This document shows, one piece after another, positions 33,541 through 44,732 of a stretch of 64,000 nucleotides of DNA. Under the pieces are notes generated by a model. It did no database searches and was not told the origin of the DNA. It was given only the letters and a program-made list of their open reading frames with translations. The DNA comes from Oidiodendron maius Zn (lineage: Eukaryota > Ascomycota > Leotiomycetes > Myxotrichaceae), in assembly GCA_000827325.1 (NCBI GenBank), contig KN832876.1:558001-622000 (forward strand), in the 5' to 3' direction. Position 1 is the first letter of the stretch. Every line of letters begins with the position of its first letter. The position numbers and the translations under genes were made by a program.

Positions 33541-36259
33541 ATGATGGCCTCAATCACTGGGCCAGAAAGCCCCCAATCGTGCTCCGATTCCACGACTCCC
33601 CCGACTGTCTCGGCAAAGCGAAAACGCGACGACAGTCTCGACACCCATAATCATGTAAATGGCGTTCACGAATCGAAGAGCGAGGATACCGCACAGGACT
33701 CGCAATCACTGATACAAGACCTTGTTGATGTGCTAAATACGTAAGTGCCCTCTACATTATATTATCGATGGGTCACGGTCCGGAGAACACGTTGTCTCTG
33801 TTCGTCAGCCAAAGGACATGATAGTCGTTGACATCAGTTTTAGTTATGACCCCCAATCATTCATACTCGGGCGTCCGCTCGCGGACCGTATTTCTTCGAC
33901 TGAGCCGCAACCGAAGCGACAGAAGGCTGAGGATCGCGGTGATACCTCCAACATTCTAACACGCGCGTCTACGAATGCATACAGTTCCGTCAATGAAGTC
34001 CTTCATGACATTGATTCGGCGGTCTCTGGCATTATAACGGATCTTAATCTGCCAGACGATGCGACTCAGCGTCGGCACATCCCTATCGCACCCGAAAAGC
34101 TGTCACTTTCTACCAAGGTTTTGGCCTTCAAAAATAAAGCCCATGATCTAGTGCAGAAGCACAATGCCTCCAAACAAGAGAGCTTGAATGCATCCGCGAT
34201 GATAAATGGTCAAGCGCAGGAGGACAGTATAGTCCTTAGTCTCTATGGAAATACTGCTGGGGGACCGAAGCAGCTCTTTTCGAGCAGACAACAACTATAT
34301 CCAGGGAAAGGGGAAAGCCAAGATAAAATACCATTTGTGCAAGAGGTCGCACTCCCGAGTGGCATGTTCACGACGGATATCGGTCCCGGCAAGTCTGATT
34401 CTGCCATTGACAGGATGCGTGGGCGCACATTGGGCGAACTATTCCCAACTCCTCCTTCCCTGCCCACTTTGGAACCACCACGCCCGTCAAAAGTAGCAAC
34501 AACTCGGGAGGCCACAGTGGGTTGGTATCAGCCAGCTGCAACGGTCCCTCCACCAAGGCCCGAAGACTATTACAATCAATCGATTGCGACTGGCCAGTGG
34601 TTGGACTACAGCAATGCCTCTCCATCGCATACTTCAAAGAGAAAGCAGCGTGGCAGGACCATGAGTCTCGTGAGTTCTAAGGTGCCTCAGTTGGATGCTG
34701 AAAGCACTGAATCCGAAGCGTCAAAGCTGGATGCCCTTTTCAGGGGTGCCTACTCTGGCTTCGCCCCTTCTAAGGATGATGGAGCTGCCCTTGTCACTGT
34801 TGATTTTATGAATCGCATATGGTGGGAACAGAACGGAGCAAAAAGCTTCGAGCGACTTGTGGAAAATGGAGATAACTTGGAAATAGTCTCCCAAGCAGAG
34901 CCCACCAAAAATGTCTTAACATCAGGGGATGAAGAAGACGAGAAATTTCGACAGGTAGTCGAGAAATTGGAGGAAGAGGCCATCGACCCGACCCTCGAGC
35001 CGAAAGTCGAGAAGTCGGCAATCGAGAAAGATGCTGACGAGGTCCTCGAAAGCATCTCGGAGTTATTGGAGACACTTAACTCCTACCAGAGAATTCGCAA
35101 CTTATCACTGAATGCATCAAAGGGACCTCCTTCAACCTCTGACACTACAGGCCCCGGAACTCCGTCAAAGCCGAGCGATGCGGAGCTTGCGACGTATGAA
35201 GTACTTAAGACTCAACTGGCCTTAATGATTGCATCTCTGCCTCCTTTTGCGGTTGCCAAGCTGAATTCCGATCAGCTGGCGGAGTTGAGCGTCAGCTCCA
35301 AGATTCCGATCCCAATGCAAGAATACAACGGTGTTATGGAGGAAGAAGAAACGGTAACGAGAGCGAGACTAGCAGGACTGGGCTCTACTTCTGCGTCCGC
35401 ACGTGTTACACAACCCGCGACACTTCAACGCCACAGCTCTTCTGCTTTATATGGCAACCAGTACTCTGCACCGCGACCTGCTGCCCCTGTGTCTCAGCAG
35501 TATTATGGATCGCAGACTCCTGTGCGGGCGTCCTCAGGTAATCTACAACGACCACCAGCTACAGCCCCTGCACATTACCCTCTGCAACGACCTGCTGCAG
35601 GGGCATCGTTTAGACAGACTTCCTACGGAACTCCCTCATATCCACACCAAGCTCCTCGGTCGCTTCCGCAGCAGTATAATCCATCGCCGCAGTATCTTCA
35701 GACATCGGGCGTGAACCCTTATTCTCGTGGCCCAACTCAACCTTATCAGGGTGTTCAACAACCCGGATCCCAAGGTTCCATGAACACACGATACCCTAGT
35801 CAATCCTATCAGCAGCAGACTGCGACTCAGAACGGGCTCAGCTATCCCTATGGCAATGGCGTCAATGCCAATCGCCAATCTTCTCCGCAGAAAGGCCTCT
35901 ATAGTCCGCAGCCAACCCCTGCTCAGCTTCATGGTGCAGCATCATACTCTACACCGACTCCCTCTACCTCCCAAGGTAGTCGTCCCTACCTTCAGAACCA
36001 TATGAGCCGTAGCCCAATGACGAATGGAGCGTCTCAGTCGCCTCAACCTCAGCACACTCCACAGCCGCTGGGCCTTACCACTCCCTATAGCACTTTTATG
36101 ACGACGGCAGAGCAAGCTAGTATGATGGAGCGCCAACGAGCACAACTTGCCCAACAACAGGGCTTGCAACAGCAAGCACGGAACGCCGCACAGGCGAATA
36201 CAATGGGGTCTCCTCCTAAATCACAGGTAAATGGTAGTGCACTTGCTGCGGGGTTGTGA
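33541..36259 (+). CDS. Large conserved-looking fungal protein, probably nuclear; function unknown
   Basis: Two exons, 33541-33740 and 33838-36259; 873 residues. The 97-nt intron must end at 33837, because two earlier AGs lead at once to stops; the join reads VDVLNT-FSYDPQSFILGRPLADR. KRKR near residue 22 and PKRQKAED look like nuclear signals. Ordered stretches are NEVLHDIDSAVSGIITDLNL, KLSLSTKVLAFKNKAHDLVQ, RTLGELFPTPPSLPTLEPP, ATVGWYQPA, DFMNRIWWEQNG and LESISELLETLNSYQRIRNL. The C-terminal 330 residues are Pro/Gln/Tyr/Ser-rich, like a transcription coactivator or chromatin-remodeller subunit. I do not recognise a named family with confidence. Confidence 0.75.
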
Positions 36260-36946
36260 AATTCCGTATCGATGCAGGAGTTAATAGGTAGATGGCACAG
36301 TACTCTGGGAAATGCGGAAATGGACGGGTATTGCGCATGACGGGATCCGGCGTTTTCGGTCCCTACAAAGGCCTAGAACTACGGTTTGACTGCACCAAAA
36401 GTAAACTGCTTGGCTTTGGATGTATAGTACGGCTCCAGCTATCAAAACTGATTTTGTAGGATTATAGACCAATTCAATGTAACTGCAAGTATTAATACAC
36501 CTTTGAGCCCATTGTGGATCTACGTCAACCGGTTCCCAACTTCCGGCGTAGCAAGTGCTACTCTGCCGCATCTCCTGCAAGCTTGTCAAGATCTCTTCGG
36601 CGTCATGGACTTGTGCGTTTCTGCCCGTGTCCGTAGTTTAAATAGACAAGGTGGTCACAGGTGTGGCAGCACGTCAGGTTAATAGGTAGGCCATTTTCTG
36701 TCAAATTTACAACCAATAATCGTACACGGGGGTATAGTGGACAAACAGATAAGTTCGAAATGTTCACGTCATCCTCATTCTTTCAGTGATATTCCTCCTC
36801 GCCGCAACATTTCAGGAGCCTGCCTAATGAACAGCTATCATGCATTCAATATGACTGTATTCAAACCCTTAGGTATGCGGATTGCAGAAGCTTGGGGGAT
36901 TCCTCTTAATTGTAAGTGTCGAAGATTGTAGTTATCTTTGGGCTTT
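36260..36946. other. Intergenic, 3' of unnamed protein
   Basis: About 690 bases between convergent genes. It may hold a further 3' exon of the small membrane protein at 36947, since that protein ends abruptly. No other feature seen. Confidence 0.4.
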
Positions 36947-37452
36947 TCACCTCTGGTGGAGGTTGTGATTGTGTAGAGACCGTCGCTTTTGAAGAATACT
37001 TGACGGAGATGCGGTAGGCATTGATGTAGAGGTTGAAGTTTTTATGCTTGGAGAAGAAGTAAGCGAGGAGGATGAACTAAAATATTGTATCAGTTTTGGA
37101 ATATTCTATTCCCATTAAGATCAACTGTTCTAGCATACCTGGCAGTGTGTTGATGTTTATTTATTTCCACTGCAGCTGTCACGCCTCCGATGATACCCCC
37201 AATTACTAATGCCAGTAAAACAGCAAGCAGAATCCAAAAGGTAGTTGGGGACACCCCGCATATGGTCATTTTGACATCCTCCTCAAAGTAAGACTTCTCG
37301 ATACCGGACTCCCCCTCGCTTTGATCCGGTGTGGTCTGCCGCAATGAATATGCCTCCGAGATATCTGAATGGCTCTGATGATCATCAGCAGAAAACTGAA
37401 CCATTTCTGGAGTTCCCTTAAGGGGCCACTCTGCCCCTCCAGGATTCGACAT
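36947..37452 (-). CDS. Small single-pass membrane protein with Ser-rich tail
   Basis: Two exons on the minus strand, 37452-37139 and 37076-36947; 147 residues. The intron has a CTGATAC branch 14 bases before AG. Layout: an acidic, polar head of about 70 residues with YSLRQTTPDQSEGE, then CGVSPTTFWILLAVLLALV and a Gly-rich IGGIIGGVTAAVEI helix, then a Ser/Thr tail (SSSSLTSSPSIKTSTSTSM). This is a common fungal type with a membrane anchor and a Ser-rich outer stalk, often followed by a folded domain. Here the frame stops soon after the stalk, so a further intron may have been missed. The start at 37452 is preferred over 37530 (26 residues longer). Confidence 0.55.
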
Positions 37453-38732
37453 TTGGGACAGAGGTGATGGGAGCTTGAGAAAGGTGGAAGTTGCATGGAC
37501 ATGGAATTCAACGGCATCATATCTTAACATGGATAGGGAGTGCCGTCAACCCGCCTTAACCTACCATTATGTGAGATGCACGACATCGCCACGAAAACGG
37601 GGACCACCGTCAGCGCTCTCGAGGGGTATGTCTGCAGGGCTCGATTAAGACTCTGTCGTGGCCGAATAACATCCCGGTCAGTTCCAGGGCAGTGTTCAGA
37701 AGGCAAGCAAACAAGCAGTACGCTCTACAATTACATAGTTGTCAAAGATATCAACATATGGATCATTCACACAACTCACAAGTGCGAGCGAGATTGTCGG
37801 TTTCCAACATCCACCGTTTTTGCTCTTTCCCGTATGAGACCGTGGGGATTTTACGGACTGTATTTCTTGACACCATTCGCCAATTATGAACGGCGTCTCG
37901 CATTTCCTCGCCGTTTGGGAGCTTTAGCACGTTAATCGCCGAAGGCGTAGTAGTCCAGAGGAGAAAGTGAGGTTGCATTGGGGAATTTTTGAACCAATGA
38001 CGATAACGGAAAATTCAAGCAAACTCGCGATTCGTGACTAGGTTGGAACGAGCCATCCAGTAATCGTCCAATATAGATTGTCTGCTTCCACATTCTGTAT
38101 GCGCCGCAGTCGACAGTGGCGATGACTAAGGGCCTCTGACCACCACAGGTACTTTTGGTCTGTCATATGTTGCGTCAATTACTGACAAGAGCTCCTTTAC
38201 CGAAGCTTATCGACGCAGGTACAGGACGCTGACCCGCCGGGAGGGGTTGATGTACACATAAGGGAACGAGTAGAGTGGACGGCGGAAATAGAACCATCGC
38301 CTGCGGGAACAAGTTAACTCCGCACGGTGGGTAAGAGATGACTCCAGGTGGTATCCTATCTCACTCCATGTCACCAGACCTCGTGCTCAAAACGTGTTTG
38401 CTGGTATGGTAGGCTGACATGCAGTGGCTGTACCCTCCTGGAGAAACATTTACCTCTCCAACTTGACAATATCGACCCCACTGTTTCATATAGAGACAGC
38501 TTATCAACGACAGGAAGCGACTAGCAAGGGCGTGGTATATATGTGTAGGGCTATAAGGTAAGTAGAGCTCTTCAAACACGAACCTATTCTTGTCAACTGA
38601 GGGCAAGTGGGCATCGTAAGTCAATTGATATTCCTAATACACAGTCCCGGTGACCAGTACCACTCGGTGAACGCCAATCGACCAAGCACATACAGATCTA
38701 GGAAACAAAGCAAGACCCGGAACGATTCCCCC
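37453..38732. other. Intergenic region without visible gene
   Basis: About 1.28 kb. Short frames on both strands have no domain. It should contain the promoter of the small membrane protein and the 3' end of the gene at 38733. Confidence 0.5.
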
Positions 38733-39739
38733 TTACTTCCTTTCCTCGAAGTAGAACTTGCCCAAGCCTGCCTCGTCAGGGCTTCCCAGAGGCGCCTTTT
38801 TGCCCTCCCCATGATCAAGTCGGTCTCTCATAATCCGCTCAGCAGTCTCCACGCCGCTGCTTCCTGCTATCACGGGCACCCCGCCCCTAGCAGCCGTGTC
38901 AACGTAGCCACTCGCCGTATCGTCTGCCAACCCGTCAATCATTCTCGCATCACGCTTCTGCTGTTCGACAGTAGCAGCCGCGCTCCCACTCATTGGGGTC
39001 GATGGCGTGTTGCCCTGCCACTGATTTGCCAATCCACTCCGCGGGACCACATTGCTCCTCGAATACGTAGGCCCGCTAACCGTACTGCTCGCACCCTCCC
39101 CAAAGCCAACGAGAGACGTGCTGTCACTTATGCTGTCCCCATCCATGTCTTCATCCATGGCGCTGGCAGAGTACCTGTCTCTGTCATCCATATTGGCATC
39201 CATACTCATCTGATCCACTTCTCTGTCGTCCTCGTCCCCTTCCGTTTGTCCCTTGGCGCTTCCACTTGCCCAGGTTGTGGTTCGGCCGCCCGTCGATGCT
39301 GAGGCAGAGCCCACAGTCGACATCTTGGTTGCGTAGGCGGGGTTGCTCGCCGCATCAAAGAAGCCCGGTGCCTGGCCTGTGCCAGGAGCGCCACCTATTG
39401 AGCCACCTCCGACATTTTGATTCTGAGGTCGCACAGTGGACACGCGCTCCAATCCCGCGAGTCGTGAGATCCTGTCTGCACGCTCGGCTTCGAGGGTGTT
39501 GCTTGAGGCGCTATGACGATGGCCAGGGCCCGCGTGAGGGAAGCCATTCCCGCGGTGGCCGTCTTTGATCGCTGTAGTAGAGAGAGTCGAGAGAGATGTA
39601 GTACCAGAGTTTGGCGTGCCACTGTTATGATCAGCAAGGTCCGCTGCGTAGACAAATTAAGGAAGGCTCACGGGGCTTCTGTAGGTGTATCAGGGTTGGA
39701 GGGGGGGTCAGGCATATCAATCAGAGTTGGGGTTGCCAT
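38733..39739 (-). CDS. Conserved low-complexity fungal protein, function unknown
   Basis: Two exons on the minus strand, 39739-39672 and 39621-38733; 318 residues. Stretches that look conserved are RHSASSNTLEAERADRISRL, GLERVSTVRP, NPAYATKMSTVGSASAS, RTTTWASGS, TSLVGFGEGASSTVSGPT, ARMIDGLADD and a C-terminal GLGKFYFEERK. The middle is acidic (DEDDREVDQMSMDANMDD). The repeated invariant-looking short blocks in a Ser/Gly-rich background suggest a scaffold or regulatory protein made of short linear motifs. No catalytic domain or membrane segment is present. The start at 39739 (MATPTLIDMPDPP) was chosen over the internal Met at 39715. Confidence 0.72.
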
Positions 39740-40225
39740 TGCAAAAAGGCTGGCAGTGCATGCAGATGGATTGTTGCCGGCGTCGTCGTAAGAGTAGTCG
39801 GTGACATTGGTTGTTGGTGTCGTGCTGAAGCAAGAGGGACTTCATCGTTATTGCGGCGCAATGACGTCCCTCGGCCAGCTGGAGACGCGACGCCGTGTCT
39901 GGATGGAGATGAAGTGATGCGGCCAATCACGGGCAAGCACGCAAAATCTAGATATGACAGGTGATACAATACGTGTGAAAACGACGACCTAGCCAGCGAC
40001 ATAGAGCTGTATTAGAATCCAGAGTGGAAGTGGCTTGGATTGTTCAACTCTCCCGAAATCAAATGGCTAAGTTTGGATAACTCTCCAGTCGGCGGCTCAA
40101 GCTCTCAAGCCACTCTATTCCAATGTATAATATATGACACGATTTTATATTCATTAATTTTTTGTAGGGTATGGGTACCCAAATACTTCTGGGGATTGAA
40201 TAACAAATATATCACCGACCAGTAA
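39740..40225. other. Intergenic, ligase 3' end to unnamed gene promoter
   Basis: About 490 bases between two minus-strand genes, AT-rich around 40130-40220 as expected for a 3' UTR of the ligase. No gene seen. Confidence 0.5.
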
Positions 40226-43045
40226 TTACTCATCTCCGTCGTCTTCCCTCTTAATCTCCTGTGGCGCTGAAGCTCTCTCTTCCTGCTTCCTCCATAGTCC
40301 AGCTAGAAAATGATTCGTACTAGCCTCTTCAATACTTTTATCATCCCTTTTCTTCAAGAATCTGGGGAACCGCAGGCTAAGACCCTTCTCCTCACTTACC
40401 AATCCGATAGCCGCTGTGTAAGTTGGGCTGATCGTTATATCTGCAAACGCCCTATAGAGTTGTTATCAAAGGAGTCATCTACGTTGATTTCCCACAATCA
40501 ACTTACATCTCCCACACCTCTTGTGGCTCAAACCAGACGTCTGGTGGATACCCCCCTTCATACTCCACATATCCTGGTTTGCCACCGAGAACATGTTCAC
40601 CACCTTCTGCATAAAAGTCCTTATTTGCTTTATAGAAGGTGTCAGTGAACCCACTTATACATTTGCAGACGGCTTCTAAGCTTCCTGTTTCCTCATTTCG
40701 TACAGCGAGGAGAACAGGCGACCAGAATTTCGCCTTCCGGCCTTGCCCGTGCCAACCGGCGATGGGTATCAAATCCAATGTGTCGAAGGTTGTGCTGTAA
40801 TCTTTTTTAACCTTGAGCCAAGAGTCGAGACGCTTATCTGGTTCGTAGGTTGCGAGGAGAGCTTTTCGTCGAGATTTCTTTTCCGGCTCTATTTCCTTAT
40901 CTACCTTCTTCTTTCCCTTACCACTCTTTGCAGGAGATTCGTGCTTCAGAAGGTCTTTTTCAGCCTCTTCATCTAGCTTCGGATTTGGCAGGTTATCCAA
41001 TATTTTAACCATGATACCTTCGCACTTAGCGTCCGTTGCGCTTTTGAAGAATTCGAGAACAGTTTCTGAATCTAAGGACGTGGCATCGATGCTTTTCACC
41101 GAAGTAAATTGATTAGGCACCTCTGTGAAGAGACTGCGCAACAGCTCCCTTCTTTCCCGGAAAGCACGGTCAAGTAACGGCTCTCCGTTGAGATACATAA
41201 GATCAAAAGCAAACAGACAGACAGCAACCTTCACGTTGCCGATAGCCACATCTTTCCGCGCTCGGTTGGACAGTGTTTGAAATGTTTTCAGTTCCCCAGA
41301 TTCCTTATCCACTGCAACAACTTCACCTTCCATAATGAAGCTGCTCACTTCATCGCCTCTGATCTTTGGAATCAATGCAACTAAATCTGGATACTTATCT
41401 GTCATAAGTTCGAGGTGTCTTGAGAAAATAGACACTTTACCCCGAGCATCGCAATGAACCTGTGCTCGCTGGCCATCGTACTTGTACTCGCAGGTAAAAT
41501 CCCGACCTTGGAGCTTAGTGAGCATCTCAGAGAGATCTCTCGTGATGCTCCCTAACATTGGGCGGAGAGGAATGTGCAGCGTCAGGCCACATTTAACAAG
41601 AAGCTCATCACAGACGCCGACTTCGAGTAGCACTGGAATTAAGTCATTATAGTTGGGCCGCTTAGCAAAGCAAGCTTTCACAATCTCTTCCGGGCGAACC
41701 CAAACTTCAGCCAATGCCTCCTTCTTGAGCTTAACTAACTCTTCTTGTGATTTAAGAAGAAAGTCAGCGTTAGGTGGACGGGAGAGCAAGAACGCGCGGG
41801 AAAGTGCAATCAACATCGTGGTTTTGACCGCCCCGATACGTAACTTCGTAGTTTCTTAGTAAAGATTTAATACGGAAGCTAAGCGCCACTTACATGCTGA
41901 CAGAGTGTTCTGACTATGTATCGACTCTCCTCTGGACCTCTCGCGTCTTGCAATAGCTTATTCACAATGCTCTGCTTAATTTCCCCGCTCCCGGTTCCCT
42001 GTGTGTTGGCTATTTTAACAAGAGACTGGTACACACCTTTGATAGTGAGCGGCTTGGGTTTCCGGAGTGTAAAACTCTGCCTCTTTTTAGCTTCAAAAGC
42101 GACATCTCCGGCGTCACCGACTTTGTCGTAAAGTGTTTTAAGAGTCCTACCATCCAGACCACATATCGTCTTCAATGCTTTTGAAATTGCGGACCCGCCG
42201 AGTCCGAGTTCTAGAGATATGTATGGTGGTGAAATGGAGTTGGTAGCGAGCCAAACCTGGGACCATGTTAACACCCACAGTGGAATGGGGGAGATCTAGA
42301 ACAGCTCATATGATATGTGGATACTATAATATATGTGCTTAAAGCATGTGGTAAAGTAATATATTGTACGTACGGTCGGCAGAAGACTACTTGGATCACC
42401 CTCAATGATTACTCTAAGAAGGTTCACAAGTGTGTCAACGATTTTGATTCTGCTTTGTGTGCTATTGACGAGCACAAAGCACCTAGTGAGAAGCGCATAA
42501 GAAGCATTCCCCCCTTCTGCAGTCCATAGTCCTTGTAGTCCAGCGACGTAATTGGCCGGCTTGAATCTAAGTGGGCTTTCGTCAAAGGGGATATTCGCAG
42601 TGATTGTATCCTCCTCTGAACTAGTCGACTGCAAAGAAAGGGTCTCGCTCTTTGGTCTTTCATGTAGCACCCGGTGTTTAGAATCTGCTTTAGAATTGCT
42701 TGCGATCCTGCTTTCATAATTCAAGCTCGTCTCTTTATTCAACTGAAAGTTTCCTTTGTCTGCTAGGCTGGACGATTCTAGCACTCCGTCTGCCTCGGAG
42801 GTATGGCTTGCGACACTGCTGCTAGCTAATTCTTGATCCCATTGCGCTTGTAGCTTCCTGGCTAGCTGCTCATCTGTCGATTCGGAATCGCCGGTAGCAA
42901 CCTCCACGTTTTGCTCATCTTTTCTCAATTGCCCGGCGGAGGAGTTCTGTGTCTGCTTTCGAAAAAAGAAGTCTAAGTTTCGGGCCGGAGTTGGAGAGGT
43001 CTCGGAGCTACTGTTGAGCTTTCTCCTCTTTGCAGGGCTCACCAT
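40226..43045 (-). CDS. LIG1/CDC9: ATP-dependent DNA ligase I
   Basis: Four exons on the minus strand, 43045-42374, 42256-41894, 41843-40507 and 40451-40226; 865 residues. The head has a basic KRRK signal and RNLDFFFRKQ, a PCNA-box-like motif without the usual Gln. The DNA-binding domain includes VWLATNSISPPYISLELGLG (made by splicing) and LCQHLRIGAVKTTML. The adenylation domain has EYKYDGQRAQVH with the AMP-accepting lysine at about residue 466, FIMEGEVVAVD and CEGIMVKI. The OB domain has WLKVKKDY, AGWHGQGRKAKFWSPVLLAV and RFPRFLKKRDD (motif VI) across the last splice. Length matches fungal Cdc9. It seals Okazaki fragments and completes excision repair. A mitochondrial form from an alternative start is known in yeast but not evident here. 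Confidence 0.95.
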
Positions 43046-43841
43046 GTTTCGACTGAGGTGGTTGTCAAACGAGATTTTGAGGGAATGCTGTAAGACTGGC
43101 CATATCGATATTATTACAATAAATTGACCTTATCCAACATCACCGGAGCCCATATTGACCCAAATTTAGATGTGGGACAATGAAAGCTGTTGACACTTTA
43201 ATCCTGATACTTGAATTCGTCAAGCTTCGCGCCGTCGAAGTCGCCTTGGGCGCTTATCGCCAAACTACCGGTATACGGGACCGTCGGTTGGCGGTATTGC
43301 GCTTGCTAATACGACCCGGGATTTCAATACGCACACGGGTATAACTACTAAATCAATTTTGTAACGTTTATGCTCGTCAACAAATACCTCCTAGCTCTCC
43401 CCCATTTCAATAGTTGGATATATAAATCAATCTCAGCCTGCCCACTATGCTTCCATTGTTGAGTTGGAAATATTCACGTGATTAACGTCTGCAGCCTATG
43501 GTTCATACGATGCTGCATCAACAGCAGATCTATCCGGACCGCCTGTTCCAATATCTCTCATGAGTTGGAGGCCGGGGAAAGAGGCCGGAGAAAGGTAAAG
43601 GCAATTAGAAATGGGCGATTGTGAAAGTTGTCATTATATCTTGACGGCCAGACAGCAATAGTATCACGCTTAATATTTGTTTATAGCTGTTATTTAATTT
43701 TCCGTGTTTGGTCAGTGCTTTTTATTTGGGTGTATGATACAAGTTGCATCTACTGTGTATTGTATCTGCTGTTGCGGATGAAGCCCTCATATAGCACTAT
43801 GTATTGAAACAGTTAAATGTCATAAATCTGCGACTTAAAGC
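43046..43841. other. Intergenic, ERG28 3' end to ligase promoter
   Basis: About 800 bases. TTCGCGCC, similar to an E2F/SBF-like S-phase site, lies near 43228. The left part is AT-rich. No gene seen. Confidence 0.45.
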
Positions 43842-44305
43842 TTATCTTGCTGTATAATAGCCTCGTTGAACGGCCATCCATATTGTAGTTATGGAAGCAA
43901 CGGCAAATGGTGGAAACAATCCTCTGCGCATAGTCATTGTCTTATACACCAGCCACTCACTGGCGAGATGCACCATGGCAACTGCATAAGTCGAGAAGGC
44001 AATCGCATAGACTTCCTTGCTACCGATGTTGTAAGCAGCAAGCGAACTGGTAACAGATGACAGAAGAGTCCAAGTCCCGAACATACGCGAGCTGAGTGCT
44101 GTTACTTGTCTAGCAGAAGCTGGACCTTGGTACGTGTGACGCCCCAGATTTTCAGAGCTATAGCTGGCCGCAGTGCTGAGAACCGATGCGCCGGCTGTCT
44201 TGAATGTGCGTTAGACTGTCGATTGACATGCTAAGATAAGCGCGGACTTACTAGCAAGAGCCAGTATGGTAACAGGCCGCTTTGCGCCGGGAGCAGGGAA
44301 TTCAT
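43842..44305 (-). CDS. ERG28: Ergosterol biosynthesis scaffold Erg28
   Basis: Two exons on the minus strand, 44305-44252 and 44198-43842; 136 residues. It starts MNSLLPAQSGLLPYWLLL, then TAGASVLSTAASY, QVTALSSRMFGTWTLLSSV, AAYNIGSKEVYAIAFSTYAV, HLASEWLVYKTM and a final hydrophobic segment. This is the four-helix ER membrane protein that tethers Erg26, Erg27 and Erg25 in C4 demethylation of sterols. FGTWT and HLASEWLVY are strong family markers. Length matches the family (about 130-150). It lies head to head with the RINT1 gene. Confidence 0.92.
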
Positions 44306-44732
44306 GTTGTGCTGATAAGTGGAAGGGGGGAATAGCAGGCAGCGAGATGTGAATTAGTGTATGAACTTGGAATCAGTTTAAGTTGAAGGAGATAGATATG
44401 AAGTTGTCAGACGAATCTATCTTGTCGTTAAATAAAGGCAAAGGGGTTAGCAACTGTCAGACGCGTGCCTAGGCTCGTAGAAGCCAGCTTTCACCCACCT
44501 GGTAACGTTGAGATAGAACGACTCTTGTTGCAGCGAGAGCAAAAGCTGATAAGTACGTTTTATTTGATTTTACAAGCACTAGAAGAATATATAATTGTAA
44601 GATTCTCTTCCAAGGCTACCGAGATCGCCTGGATATGGCCACCTCGCTTAGGCTACGTGAATCCTGTCCTTAAATCTAGCTACGAAACAATACCCAAAAT
44701 CAACACTGTTCACTACAACTGCACCTTCCAAG
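44306..44732. promoter_or_regulatory. Divergent promoter ERG28 / RINT1
   Basis: 427 bases between starts, with ACGCGT at 44461-44466. Two ER-membrane functions, sterol synthesis and Golgi-ER tethering, share this interval. No sterol-response element was identified with confidence. Confidence 0.4.

Noticed and set aside
38607-39302. 231-codon plus-strand frame
   Set aside because: It is the antisense shadow of the conserved acidic protein at 38733-39739, whose short repeated blocks and clean intron are far more convincing.
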